Shown piece after piece: positions 26,991-35,415 of a stretch of DNA of 64,000 nucleotides (its first letter is position 1; each line of letters begins with the position of its first letter). The stretch is taken from contig NZ_CP102512.1 in NCBI RefSeq assembly GCF_024612015.1, positions 1,736,001 through 1,800,000 of the forward strand, written 5' to 3'. The notes under the pieces are model-generated. The model was given only the letters and a program-made list of their open reading frames with translations. It did not search any database and was not told where the DNA came from. The translations under genes and the position numbers were made by a program. The DNA comes from Streptomyces sp. CA-210063 (GTDB taxonomy: Bacteria; Actinomycetota; Actinomycetes; Streptomycetales; Streptomycetaceae).

Positions 26991-27661
26991 CGGCTCGCCC
27001 ACAGCAGTCCCCTCTCGGTCAGCGTCCGCACCTGCGGCACGTCGAAGTCGTCCGGTTTGTGCCCGATGGTCGAGACGAAGACGCGTCCCGCGCCATGGGT
27101 CCGGGTCCACACCGCGGGCATGACGGCGGGCCGGTCGTGCAGGTCGTCGGCGGGGAACGTGGTCGTGGCCAGGACGTCGATGTGCGCATCGGTCAGGACC
27201 CAGTACTGCTCGCTGTGGATCGCGAAGTCGTCCAGGCCCGCGATGATCGGGTGGTCCGCGTGCTCGGGGGACAGCTGGTAGGTGTGGTCGAGGAAGCCGG
27301 GCGGGTGCATCACGAACTTGCCGCCGGTCAGCAGGTGATAGCCGTGGTCGTGGAAGCAGTCCACGATGCCGCCGTGCCAGCCGGCGAGTCCGGTGCCGCC
27401 GCGGACCGCGGCGGCCAGGTTGTCGCGCTGCTGCGGGGTGATCGTCCCCATCGTCCAGCACTGCACGACCAGATCGGTGGCGGCGAGCCGCTCCGCGTCG
27501 TCGTACACCGCGAGGTCTTCGGAGGTCTCGACGGTGAAGCCCTGCTCCTTGAGGAACGGGACGAAACTGTCGCTGATCGTCACGGGCTGATGCCCGTCCC
27601 AACCACCACGGACGACAAGGGCCCGCCGGATTTCGCTGGTCAAGGTATTGCACACTCCCAT
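26987..27661 (-). CDS. ThuA-domain protein (trehalose utilisation-like)
   Basis: A 224-residue class I glutamine-amidotransferase-like fold: RALVVRGGWDGHQP, VVQCWTMGTITPQQRDNL, GGTGLAGWHGGIVDCF, HPIIAGLDDFAIHSEQYWVL, PAVWTRTHGAGRVFVSTIGH. ThuA proteins work with Gfo/Idh partners in making or opening 3-keto sugars. The start is uncertain: ATG at 27661 has no ribosome binding site; TTG at 27643 has GGGAG 11 nt upstream. The stop overlaps the next gene. Confidence 0.88.
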   Translation of the reverse strand: MGVCNTLTSEIRRALVVRGGWDGHQPVTISDSFVPFLKEQGFTVETSEDLAVYDDAERLAATDLVVQCWTMGTITPQQRDNLAAAVRGGTGLAGWHGGIVDCFHDHGYHLLTGGKFVMHPPGFLDHTYQLSPEHADHPIIAGLDDFAIHSEQYWVLTDAHIDVLATTTFPADDLHDRPAVMPAVWTRTHGAGRVFVSTIGHKPDDFDVPQVRTLTERGLLWASR

Positions 27662-27784
27662 CGGCGCCGTGCGCACAGGCCCGGCGATCGCAGGTCGGGG
27701 GGAAGAGAGCCCAACGGGTGTTTTCCCGAGTGGGTGTTGCCGCTGCTCAGGAGGTCGGTGAGGCGAGTGACGTACTGCCGTCCG

Positions 27785-27814
27785 AACGTATGGAGACCGG
27801 CGCTCTTTTGTCAA
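27785..27814 (-). promoter_or_regulatory. Promoter of the ThuA/Gfo operon
   Basis: On the minus strand TTGACA (27814-27809) and TACGTT (27790-27785) are 18 bp apart. The -10 region overlaps TCCATACGTTCGGA, an imperfect palindrome around a central CG that only weakly resembles the four LacI-type sites of the island. Confidence 0.5.
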
Positions 27815-27901
27815 CGGCCCATACAAATACGGCACTTGGCGCCCGGGAGGGCAAGAGCCGGACCGCCACGGGCCCGTGGTTCCACGCGCCCAGGGGCCCG
27901 G

Positions 27902-28036
27902 TCAGTGCTGCCCGAGGCGCTTGAGGAGCATGCTCAGCGCGTGCGCCGCCTCCGTCACCGCCCCGGCCAGCCGCTGTCGCTCGGGCCACCGCAGCGAAAG
28001 GCGTGTGGCCCCGACGGGAAGCGCTCGGTCCGGCGG
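27902..28036 (-). other. Possible C-terminal gene remnant after the GH1 gene
   Basis: The frame of the beta-glucosidase continues after its stop for 44 codons to TGA at 27902, with ERQRLAGAVTEAAHALSMLL and KRLGQH near the end. It reads like the last helix of a regulator (IclR-like), but it has no start or ribosome binding site. The remaining 27662-27900 shows no gene. Confidence 0.25.
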
Positions 28037-29413
28037 TCAGGCCTTGGCCGCGATCAACTGCTGGTACCAGCGGTAGCTGTCCTTGGGCGTGCGCCGCAGG
28101 GTGTCGTAGTCGACGTGGACGATCCCGAAACGCCTGTCGTAGCCGAAGGCCCACTCGTAGTTGTCGAGCAGCGACCAGACGTAGTAGCCGCGTACGTCCA
28201 CTCCTTCGGCGACGGCGTTCGCGACGGCGGCCATGTGGTCGCGGAGGTACGTGATCCGGTCGGGATCGTGGATCTGGCCGTCGGTGGACAGCACGTCGTC
28301 CTCCGCCGAGCCGTTTTCGGTGATGAGGATGGGCGGAAGGGCGTCCGCGTACTCGTGACGCAGTGAGACGAGCAGCTCGCGCAGACTGTCGGGAACCACT
28401 GCCCAATCCATCGCGGTGCGCCGGACTCCCGGGATGTCGACCGTCTCGATGCGGCAGTCCGTCGCGGTACGCAGGGCCGGGTCGGGCCGGCGATGGGGCG
28501 CGTCCCGGACCACGGTCGGGGTGTAGTAGTTGATGCCGAGGAAGTCCATCGGCGTGGAGATCAACTCCAGGTCGCCCTCCTGTCGGAAGGTCTGCCGGGT
28601 GATCAGCTCACCCCACGTCTCCTCTTCGGCGGATGGAAGGCGCCCGCGCAGCAGCGGCTCGGTCCACATCAGCTTCTGCATGGTCTCGGCACGTACGAGG
28701 GCCGCGAGATCCGCGGCGGAGTCGGAGGCCGCGGTCACGTGGCTGAGGTTGAGCGTGATGCCCGCCTCCCGAACGCCGGCGGTACGCAGCGCCCGCATCG
28801 CCAGGCCGTGACCGATGAGCAGATGATGGGCGGCGGCCAGCGCCGGGGTGCCTTCCGTCGCGCCGGGGGCGTGATGGCCGTCCGCATAGCCCAGGAAGGC
28901 GCTGCACCCGGGCTCGTTGAGGGTGATCCAGCGGGGGACCCGGTCGGCCAGGGCGTCGGCGACCAGGGCCGCGTACTCGCCGAACCGCTCCGCGGTGTCG
29001 CGTATCCGCCAGCCGCCACGGTCTTCCAAGGCCTGCGGCAGGTCCCAGTGGTAGAGAGTCGCGGCCGGTTCGACGCCGGCGGCCAGCAGTTCGTCCACCA
29101 GTCGGGAGTAGAAGTCCAGGCCCTTGTGGTTCACCGGGCCCGAGCCGGTCGGCTGGATGCGCGGCCAGGCGATGGAGAAGCGGTACGAGCCGACGCCCAG
29201 CTCGCGCAGCAGCGCCACGTCCTCGGAGTATCGGTGGTAGTGGTCGCAGGCCACGTCACCGGTGGCGCCGTGCAGTACCCGGCCCGGCTCGCGGGAGAAG
29301 GTGTCCCAGATGGAGGGCCCGCGGCCGTCCTCGTCGACCGCGCCCTCGATCTGGTACGAGGCGGTGGCGGCACCGAACACGAAGTCGGGCGGAAGGGAGG
29401 GTAATTCGCTCAT
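28037..29413 (-). CDS. GH1 beta-glucosidase
   Basis: A 458-residue retaining beta-glycosidase that releases glucose from beta-glucosides. The acid/base Glu167 is in ITLNEPG and the nucleophile Glu366 is in LITENGS; YHWDLPQALED and the N-terminal FVFGAATASYQIEGA are also intact. There is no signal peptide, so the enzyme is cytoplasmic. The length is right for GH1. The ATG at 29413 matches the family start. It is divergent from the LacI gene, with operator 29493-29504 between them. Together with the rhamnosidases it would strip rhamnose then glucose from rhamnoglucosides such as rutinosides. Confidence 0.96.
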   Translation of the reverse strand: MSELPSLPPDFVFGAATASYQIEGAVDEDGRGPSIWDTFSREPGRVLHGATGDVACDHYHRYSEDVALLRELGVGSYRFSIAWPRIQPTGSGPVNHKGLDFYSRLVDELLAAGVEPAATLYHWDLPQALEDRGGWRIRDTAERFGEYAALVADALADRVPRWITLNEPGCSAFLGYADGHHAPGATEGTPALAAAHHLLIGHGLAMRALRTAGVREAGITLNLSHVTAASDSAADLAALVRAETMQKLMWTEPLLRGRLPSAEEETWGELITRQTFRQEGDLELISTPMDFLGINYYTPTVVRDAPHRRPDPALRTATDCRIETVDIPGVRRTAMDWAVVPDSLRELLVSLRHEYADALPPILITENGSAEDDVLSTDGQIHDPDRITYLRDHMAAVANAVAEGVDVRGYYVWSLLDNYEWAFGYDRRFGIVHVDYDTLRRTPKDSYRWYQQLIAAKA

Positions 29414-29492
29414 GCTGTCCTTACCTCGTCGTTGTCGTGCGAAGACGCTCTCTCGGCTCCTGGATCGAGTCGCCGATGGGACCGTCATTCTT

Positions 29493-29504
29493 TGTATCGT
29501 TCCA
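29493..29504 (-). promoter_or_regulatory. LacI-type operator between GH1 and lacI genes
   Basis: TGTATCGTTCCA, identical to 22513-22524. On the minus strand, toward GH1, it is preceded by CGCCTTCCTAAGCCGA, as at the rhamnosidase. It is 80 bp upstream of the repressor start, so the same site could also control the repressor gene. Confidence 0.75.
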
Positions 29505-29583
29505 TGAAGAGATCGGCTTAGGAAGGCGTCGGCCCCGCTCCATCGCGACCTGTGCGGTCTTGGTCTGTCACTGCGGCTGTAGC

Positions 29584-30738
29584 ATGGCGCCCGTGGAAGA
29601 TGACGCTGCTGAACCAGGTGCGCGGGACGACGTGCGTGATTCCAGTGGTGGCCGGGCGAGGCCGGTGCGCGCTGACGACACCCTCGTGTCCCGGCAGCCT
29701 TCCAGGGGTCGCCGTGCAACGATTCAGGACGTGGCGAGGGAGGCGCGGGTCTCGGTTTCGACCGTCTCCAATGTGATCCGCGATGCTCCCGGCGTCCGCC
29801 CCCAGATGAAAGCCAAGGTCGTTGCGGCGATCGAGAAACTGGGTTACCGGCCCCAGGCCGGCGCCCGTGCGATGCGCGGACGCTCCTACACCATCGGCGT
29901 CATGCTCACCGAGTTCTCGGCCCCCTTCCAGACCGAGATCGCGGAAGGGATCGCCGACGAGCTGGAGCCGAGTCCGTACCAGGAGATCTTCGTCGCCGGA
30001 GGCCTCTCCCCCGAGCGCCAGCAGCGAAGCATCGAAGCACTCAGCGACCGGCAGGTGGACGGGCTCATCGTCATCGCGCCGGCGATGGCCACCTCGTGGC
30101 TGGAGAAACTGGGATCGGGACTGCCCACCCTGGTGATCGCACGGCACGGCGGCTCCGCCCAGTACGACACCGTCGTGGACGACGACCAGGGCGGCGCGCG
30201 CCTCATGGTCGATCACCTCGTGGCCCTGGGCCACAAGCGCATCCTGCACACCAGTCATCCGGCGGGACGCCTCAGGAGGCCCTTCGTCCTGGCCCACACC
30301 GCGCGCTGCGACGGCTACGTCAACGCCATGAAGAGGCACGGCCTCGAGCCCGACGTCATCGAGACCACGTACTCGGAAGAAGGCGGGTACCGGGCCACCA
30401 TGGAGGCCCTTGCCAGGCCGACGCCACCGACGGCCGTCTTCGCCGGTGCGGACATCGCCGCGTTCGGCGCCCTGCGCGCTGCGGAGGAACGCGGCTTGAG
30501 GGTGCCTCAGGACATCACCATCGCCGGGTACGACAACGTCTATGCCTCGACCATCGGCCGGGTCTCCCTCACTACCGTCGACCAGTCGGGCCACCTCACG
30601 GGCCAGATGAGCGCGCGACTCCTGCTGGAACGGCTGAACGGCCGGACCCAGCCCGTGCACTACGTCGTGTCCCCTCGACTGATGGCGCGTGGCACGAGCG
30701 CTGCACCGGTACGCAAGTCCGCCCGACGGTTGCCCTGA
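29584..30738 (+). CDS. LacI-family transcriptional repressor of the glycoside island
   Basis: A 384-residue repressor. The helix-turn-helix is TIQDVAREARVSVSTVSNVI at residues 46-65, followed by the hinge and a periplasmic-binding-protein-like domain (IGVMLTEFSAPFQTEIAEGI, VDGLIVIAPA, ALGHKRILH, PTAVFAGADIAAFGAL, RLLLERLNG). There are about 45 extra N-terminal residues before the helix-turn-helix compared with most LacI proteins; a later GTG near 29668 or 29686 may be the real start. Four LacI-type palindromes (22513, 22730, 29493, 31013) lie at the promoters of the GH78, GH1 and importer genes; it is the only LacI gene in the window, so it is the obvious candidate. The inducer is probably a glycoside or rhamnose-containing sugar. 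Confidence 0.95.
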   Translation: MAPVEDDAAEPGARDDVRDSSGGRARPVRADDTLVSRQPSRGRRATIQDVAREARVSVSTVSNVIRDAPGVRPQMKAKVVAAIEKLGYRPQAGARAMRGRSYTIGVMLTEFSAPFQTEIAEGIADELEPSPYQEIFVAGGLSPERQQRSIEALSDRQVDGLIVIAPAMATSWLEKLGSGLPTLVIARHGGSAQYDTVVDDDQGGARLMVDHLVALGHKRILHTSHPAGRLRRPFVLAHTARCDGYVNAMKRHGLEPDVIETTYSEEGGYRATMEALARPTPPTAVFAGADIAAFGALRAAEERGLRVPQDITIAGYDNVYASTIGRVSLTTVDQSGHLTGQMSARLLLERLNGRTQPVHYVVSPRLMARGTSAAPVRKSARRLP

Positions 30739-30746
30739 CAGGGACA

Positions 30747-30764
30747 GCGAACCGGCCGGTTCGC
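30747..30764. terminator. Perfect 18-bp palindrome after the lacI gene
   Basis: GCGAACCGGCCGGTTCGC, starting 8 bp after the repressor stop. It has no loop and no U-run, so it could be a terminator or a protein site. Confidence 0.4.
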
Positions 30765-30978
30765 GCCTCCACACGCCTCCACCCTCGCTAGAACGATCCA
30801 CGGACTCCGTGTGACGGAAGCGGGCATACCGTTTCGCACGGCTCGACGCCCACCAGTGCGTCGACATGAGAGGCGCACTGCCGACCAACTCAAGCTATGG
30901 ACGCTCTGAGCTGCTGTTTTGACCCCTGCAGCAGGGGCGCGTTACGTAACCGTTACCACGCAATCACGGCGCACTCCC

Positions 30979-31024
30979 TTGACCCATCCCCGCCCGCTAC
31001 CTAGCCTCCACTTGAAACGTTCCA
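30979..31024 (+). promoter_or_regulatory. Promoter and LacI-type operator of the importer operon
   Basis: TTGACC at 30979-30984, TAGCCT at 31002-31007 (17-bp spacer), then TGAAACGTTCCA at 31013-31024. The -35 and -10 hexamers are identical to those at 22696-22725, and the operator is again over the start site. Confidence 0.8.
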
Positions 31025-31135
31025 GAGAGCATTTTCAGCCGGTACGCCCCATTGACGTTTCCCGGGCGTAGACGTTTCCACCAGCACTCACGGCCACATC
31101 CGGCCGAACCTCTCCCGTGTCCGAAGGAGCCGATC

Positions 31136-32662
31136 ATGCGGCGCACCAAAAGACTTGCCCGCTTAACACTGACCATGGCGACGGCCCTGACCTCCCTGGC
31201 AGCCCTCAGCGCCTGCACCGATTCGAACTCCGCATCTAACCCGGGGGGCAAGAAGGACACGCTCGTTCTGGGATCGACCGCCGACATCCAGGGCTGGGAT
31301 CCGTCGAACCAGCCCGGTTTCCAGGGATGGTCGGGTCAGGCGGTCTACCAGACCCTGACGGGAGCCGACGCCCAGGGCAGAGCTACCCCGAATGCCGCCG
31401 AGAGCTGGGAGTTGAACTCCGACAACACCAGGGTGACGTTTCGTCTGCGGTCCGGCATGAAGTTCTCCGACGGCACGCCGGTCGACGCCACGGCCGTCAA
31501 GGAGTCCATCAAGTACGCGGCCACGCACGGCGGCCAGGCCGGAAAGATCGCCAAGATCAAGATCAGTACCCCGGACGCCCGCACCGTGGTGGCCTCCGTG
31601 CAGGAGTCGGATCCAACGCTGATGGGATTGGGCGGCATAGCGCTGGCGAGCCCGAAGTATCTGGCCTCGGGCAAGGTGAACAAGGCCCCCGTCGGCTCCG
31701 GCCCCTACACGCTCGACCAGGCGGCGACGACCAGCGGCTCGACGTACACCTTCGTCAAGAACGAGGCCTACTGGGACTCCAAGTCCTTCCCGTACAAAAA
31801 GCTCGTCATCAAGGTGCTCAAGAACCAGACGGCAGCGCTCAACGCCCTGAAGACCGGGCAGATCGACGGCACCCTCATCCAGCAGTCGATGTACAAGGAA
31901 GCCAAGTCCTCCGGCCTCAAGATCCTGTCGATGCGCGGCGCCACCACACGGCTGCTCCTGACGGACCACAAGGGCGAGAAGATCCCGGCCATCGGCGATC
32001 TGAGGGTCCGCCGCGCCATGAACATGGTGTTCGACAAGGACGCCTTGGCGAAGGACTTCTACCAGGGGCGAGCCACTCCGGCGAACCAGATCTTCCGCCC
32101 GGGGACGGCGGCGTACATCAAGGAGCTCAAGGACCCGTACCCCTACAACGTCGCCAAGGCCAAGGAGCTGATGAAGGAGGCGGGATACGAGAAGGGCTTC
32201 ACCCTCACCTTCCCCGTCATGGAGGGCCAGGGCCTCGAGAAGCTGGTGCCCGTCGTCGCACAGCAGCTCGGCCAGCTCAACATCAAGGTCAAGCAGCAGA
32301 CGCTGTCAGGCCCGAGCGCGGTGGAGGAACTGCTCAGCGGTAAATACCCGGTGCCCCTGTGGCCGCTGGGGAACTACGGCGATTCCCTTCAGGACATCAA
32401 GGACTATGTGCTGTCCGACGGCATCTGGAACGTCATGCACCAGTCCGACCCGACGGTGAAGAAGCTCTACGACAAGCTGCTCACCACCAATGGGCAGGAG
32501 GCGGCCACGATCCAGCAGGAGATCAACCGCTACATCGTCGACCAGGCATGGTTCGTCCCGATGGTGTACCCGGACGGGTTCTACGCCTACAGCTCGAAGA
32601 TCAGCGTCCCCAAGTCGAACGACCCCAACGGCCTCAACCCGGTGCTGAAGGACTTCAAGTGA
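31136..32662 (+). CDS. ABC importer substrate-binding lipoprotein (SBP family 5, Opp/Dpp type)
   Basis: A 508-residue lipoprotein. The lipobox LSAC has Cys27 as the lipidation site. The SBP_bac_5 domain shows LVLGSTADIQGWDPSNQPGF, WELNSDNTRVTFRLRSGMKF and FSDGTPVDA. This fold usually binds peptides, but several members bind oligosaccharides. The context (LacI operator, rhamnosidases, beta-glucosidases) suggests a glycoside ligand. GGAG ends 7 nt before the ATG. It is the first gene of a tightly spaced operon with two permease parts and two ATPase parts. Confidence 0.94.
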   Translation: MRRTKRLARLTLTMATALTSLAALSACTDSNSASNPGGKKDTLVLGSTADIQGWDPSNQPGFQGWSGQAVYQTLTGADAQGRATPNAAESWELNSDNTRVTFRLRSGMKFSDGTPVDATAVKESIKYAATHGGQAGKIAKIKISTPDARTVVASVQESDPTLMGLGGIALASPKYLASGKVNKAPVGSGPYTLDQAATTSGSTYTFVKNEAYWDSKSFPYKKLVIKVLKNQTAALNALKTGQIDGTLIQQSMYKEAKSSGLKILSMRGATTRLLLTDHKGEKIPAIGDLRVRRAMNMVFDKDALAKDFYQGRATPANQIFRPGTAAYIKELKDPYPYNVAKAKELMKEAGYEKGFTLTFPVMEGQGLEKLVPVVAQQLGQLNIKVKQQTLSGPSAVEELLSGKYPVPLWPLGNYGDSLQDIKDYVLSDGIWNVMHQSDPTVKKLYDKLLTTNGQEAATIQQEINRYIVDQAWFVPMVYPDGFYAYSSKISVPKSNDPNGLNPVLKDFK

Positions 32663-32692
32663 GCAGCCGGTCGTGAGCGAGGGGAGCCGCAC

Positions 32693-33643
32693 GTGTTCGG
32701 TGCTGTACTGAAGAAGCTTGGGCGGGCGGTGATCATCCTGCTCGTCGTCAGCTTCACCACTTTCGCCCTGATGTATGGAGATGGGCACGCGATCGCGCGG
32801 GCCGTGCTGGGCCCGGAGGCCACGGAGGCCACGGAGGCCGACGTCCAGTTGGAGATGACCCGCCTCGGTCTCGACCGGCCGCTGCTCGTGCAGTACGGGG
32901 ACTGGCTCAAGGGGGTCGTCACCGGCGACTTCGGCGAGTCGTTCTTCACAGGACAGTCCGTGACGTCCCTGTTGGCCGCCCGTGTGCCGGTGACGCTCGC
33001 CCTGGTCATCCTGGCGATCATCCTGACGGCTGTCCTCAGCGTCCTCATCGGTGTCACCGCCGCAGTCCGCGGGGGCTGGATCGACCGGGTGGTGCAGTTC
33101 CTGGCTGTTCTGGGGGCAGCGATCCCGCCCTTCATCATCGCGATCGCGCTGGTCTTCGCGTTCGCCATCTCGGTCCGGCTCTTCCCCGCGACCGGATACG
33201 TGTCCCCGGACCAGAGCCCCACCGGCTGGCTCGAATCCGTCACGCTTCCGGTGCTCGCGCTGCTGACGGGATCGGTCGCCGGCGCGGCTTCGCAGTTCCG
33301 GGGAGCGGTCATCGACACGCTCTCCCGGGACTTCGTCCGCACGCTGCGGGCACGCGGGATCAGCGAGTCCCGGGTCATCTTCCGCCATGTTCTGCGCAAC
33401 GCCGGCGGCCCCGGGCTCATGGCCCTGAACCTGCAGATCATGACCCTCCTGGGCGGCGCGGTCTTCGTCGAGCAGATCTTCGCGCTCCCCGGTCTGGGGG
33501 AAGCCGGCAACCAGGCCTCCCAACAGGGCGACGTGCCGGTGGTGATGGGAATCCTGGTCGTGGCCGTCTTCATCGTCCTCGTCGTCAACGTGCTGGGTGA
33601 CCTCGCGAACGCGGCACTCAATCCGAAAGCGAGGACGCGATGA
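32693..33643 (+). CDS. ABC importer permease (DppB/OppB-like)
   Basis: A 316-residue permease with six predicted helices, starting AVIILLVVSFTTFALMYGDG. The ATPase-contact loop (EAA region) is FVRTLRARGISESRVIFRHV, followed by GGAVFVEQIFALPGLGE, both typical of DppB. The GTG at 32693 has GAGGGGAG 7 nt upstream. The stop overlaps the next ATG (ATGA). Confidence 0.94.
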   Translation: MFGAVLKKLGRAVIILLVVSFTTFALMYGDGHAIARAVLGPEATEATEADVQLEMTRLGLDRPLLVQYGDWLKGVVTGDFGESFFTGQSVTSLLAARVPVTLALVILAIILTAVLSVLIGVTAAVRGGWIDRVVQFLAVLGAAIPPFIIAIALVFAFAISVRLFPATGYVSPDQSPTGWLESVTLPVLALLTGSVAGAASQFRGAVIDTLSRDFVRTLRARGISESRVIFRHVLRNAGGPGLMALNLQIMTLLGGAVFVEQIFALPGLGEAGNQASQQGDVPVVMGILVVAVFIVLVVNVLGDLANAALNPKARTR

Positions 33644-35415
33644 GCGTGCCCGAGTTCTCCCCGGCCGTCGGGCCGCAGACGGAGTCGACGGCCAAAGGAC
33701 GGTCGGTGCTTCGCCGGCTCGTGAGCGACCCGATGGCCGCGTTCTGTCTGGCCTTCCTGCTCGTCGTCCTGATCCTGGGGCTGGGCAGCCCCTGGCTGGC
33801 GCCGGTGGACCCCAACGCCTCGGAGCTGTCGGCGGTGAACGCGCCGCCGTTCAGTTCAGGTCATCTCCTGGGCGGGGACGCGTCGGGCCGGGACATCCTG
33901 TCGCGGCTGATGTGGGGTACGCGGCAGACGGCACTGGCCTGCGTGCTCCTTCTGGCCGTCTCGCTCGTGATCGGGATGACGAGCGGCCTCGTCGCCGGCT
34001 ACTACCGAGGGAGGGTCGAAGCCGTCTCCAACTGGGTCTCCGACGTCGTCATGACGTTGCCCGGGGTCCTGCTCCTCTTCGCGCTCTACGCCAGGACGGG
34101 CCCCAACATCGTCGTCGCGATGATCGTCTTCGGCCTCCTCGTCGCACCGTCCTACTTCCGACTGGTCAAGTCCGTCGTGGTGGGCGTCCGAAGCGAGCTC
34201 TACATCGATGCGGCGAAGGTGGTCGGTCTCTCCGACCTGCGTATCGTCGGCCGTCACGTGCTCTGGGCGGTCCGCGCCCCTGTCATCATCCACAGCTCGT
34301 TCGTCGTCGCAGCGGGCATCGGCATCGAGGCCGGCGTGAGCTTCCTGGGGCTCGGTGATCCCGCCACGGCATCCTGGGGCACGGTGCTGCAGGACTCCTT
34401 CGGCAACATCTACACCAGCAAGGCCGCTGTCGCCTGGCCGGCCCTCCTCATCAGTCTGTCCATCCTGGCCCTCGTCCTGCTCGGCAACGCCCTGCGTGAC
34501 GTGCTCCAGTCCTCGGCGCACCGCCCGACACCCTCGGCGCGACTGCTCCGGGAGACGGCCCGGCGAATTCGCGAGGAGAGCACTGCCGCACTCTCGGAAG
34601 GGCCTGCCCCCGCGACGGATGCGGTTCTGTCGATACGGGGCCTGCGCATCGGCTACCCGGACAGTGAGAGCGGCATACGCGAGGTCGTCCACGGAGTCGA
34701 CCTGGACGTCCGCCCCGGCGAGATCCACGGCCTGGTGGGCGAGTCCGGCTCGGGCAAATCGCAGATCGCGTTCTCGACGCTGGGCATCCTGCCGCGCGAG
34801 GCGGTCATTCTCGGGGGGCGTGTCCTGCTCGACGGCGAGGATCTGCTGGCGAGCGAGCAGCACATGCGCCAGGCACGCGGCCGACGCATCGCGTACGTGC
34901 CGCAGGAGCCGATGTCGAACCTGGACCCCTGCTTCACGATCGGGGCGCAGCTCACCCAGGGCCTGCGTGCGGTCAAGGCCGTAACGAAACGCGAAGCAGA
35001 ACGTGAGTTGCTCGCCCTGCTCGCGCGGGTCGGCATCAAGGATCCGGAGAGGGTTTTCCGCCAGTACCCGCACGAGATCTCCGGCGGCATGGCACAGCGC
35101 GTACTCATCTGCGGTGCGGTCGCTTCCGGCCCGGACCTGATCGTCGCGGACGAGCCGACGACCGCTCTGGACGTGACCGTGCAGGCAGAGGTGCTCGAGC
35201 TGTTGCGAGAACTGCGTGACGAGCGAGGCCTCGCGATGATCCTCGTGACGCACAACCTCGGCGTCGTGGCGGACCTCTGCGACACCGTCAGCGTGATGAA
35301 GGACGGGCACATCGTGGAGCGGAGCGACGTGGACTCTCTCTTCGAGGCGCCCGATGAGGCGTACACGCAGGAATTGCTCTCGTCGGCACGCCGTGTCGAG
35401 ATCGCGGAGGTGTGA
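33640..35415 (+). CDS. Fused permease-ATPase (DppC-DppD) of the same importer
   Basis: A 591-residue single protein. Residues 1-290 are a DppC-like permease (LLGGDASGRDILSRLMWG, coupling loop EAA near YIDAAKVVGLSDLRIVGRHV). Residues about 325-591 are a full ABC ATPase: Walker A GESGSGKSQ, Q-loop YVPQEP, signature ISGGMAQRV, Walker B LIVADEP and the H-loop THNLG. Frame is continuous through the linker AHRPTPSARLLRETARRIRE, so this is a real fusion and not an assembly gap. The ATG overlaps the previous stop. Such DppC-DppD fusions are known in some actinobacteria but are uncommon. Confidence 0.93.
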   Translation: MSVPEFSPAVGPQTESTAKGRSVLRRLVSDPMAAFCLAFLLVVLILGLGSPWLAPVDPNASELSAVNAPPFSSGHLLGGDASGRDILSRLMWGTRQTALACVLLLAVSLVIGMTSGLVAGYYRGRVEAVSNWVSDVVMTLPGVLLLFALYARTGPNIVVAMIVFGLLVAPSYFRLVKSVVVGVRSELYIDAAKVVGLSDLRIVGRHVLWAVRAPVIIHSSFVVAAGIGIEAGVSFLGLGDPATASWGTVLQDSFGNIYTSKAAVAWPALLISLSILALVLLGNALRDVLQSSAHRPTPSARLLRETARRIREESTAALSEGPAPATDAVLSIRGLRIGYPDSESGIREVVHGVDLDVRPGEIHGLVGESGSGKSQIAFSTLGILPREAVILGGRVLLDGEDLLASEQHMRQARGRRIAYVPQEPMSNLDPCFTIGAQLTQGLRAVKAVTKREAERELLALLARVGIKDPERVFRQYPHEISGGMAQRVLICGAVASGPDLIVADEPTTALDVTVQAEVLELLRELRDERGLAMILVTHNLGVVADLCDTVSVMKDGHIVERSDVDSLFEAPDEAYTQELLSSARRVEIAEV

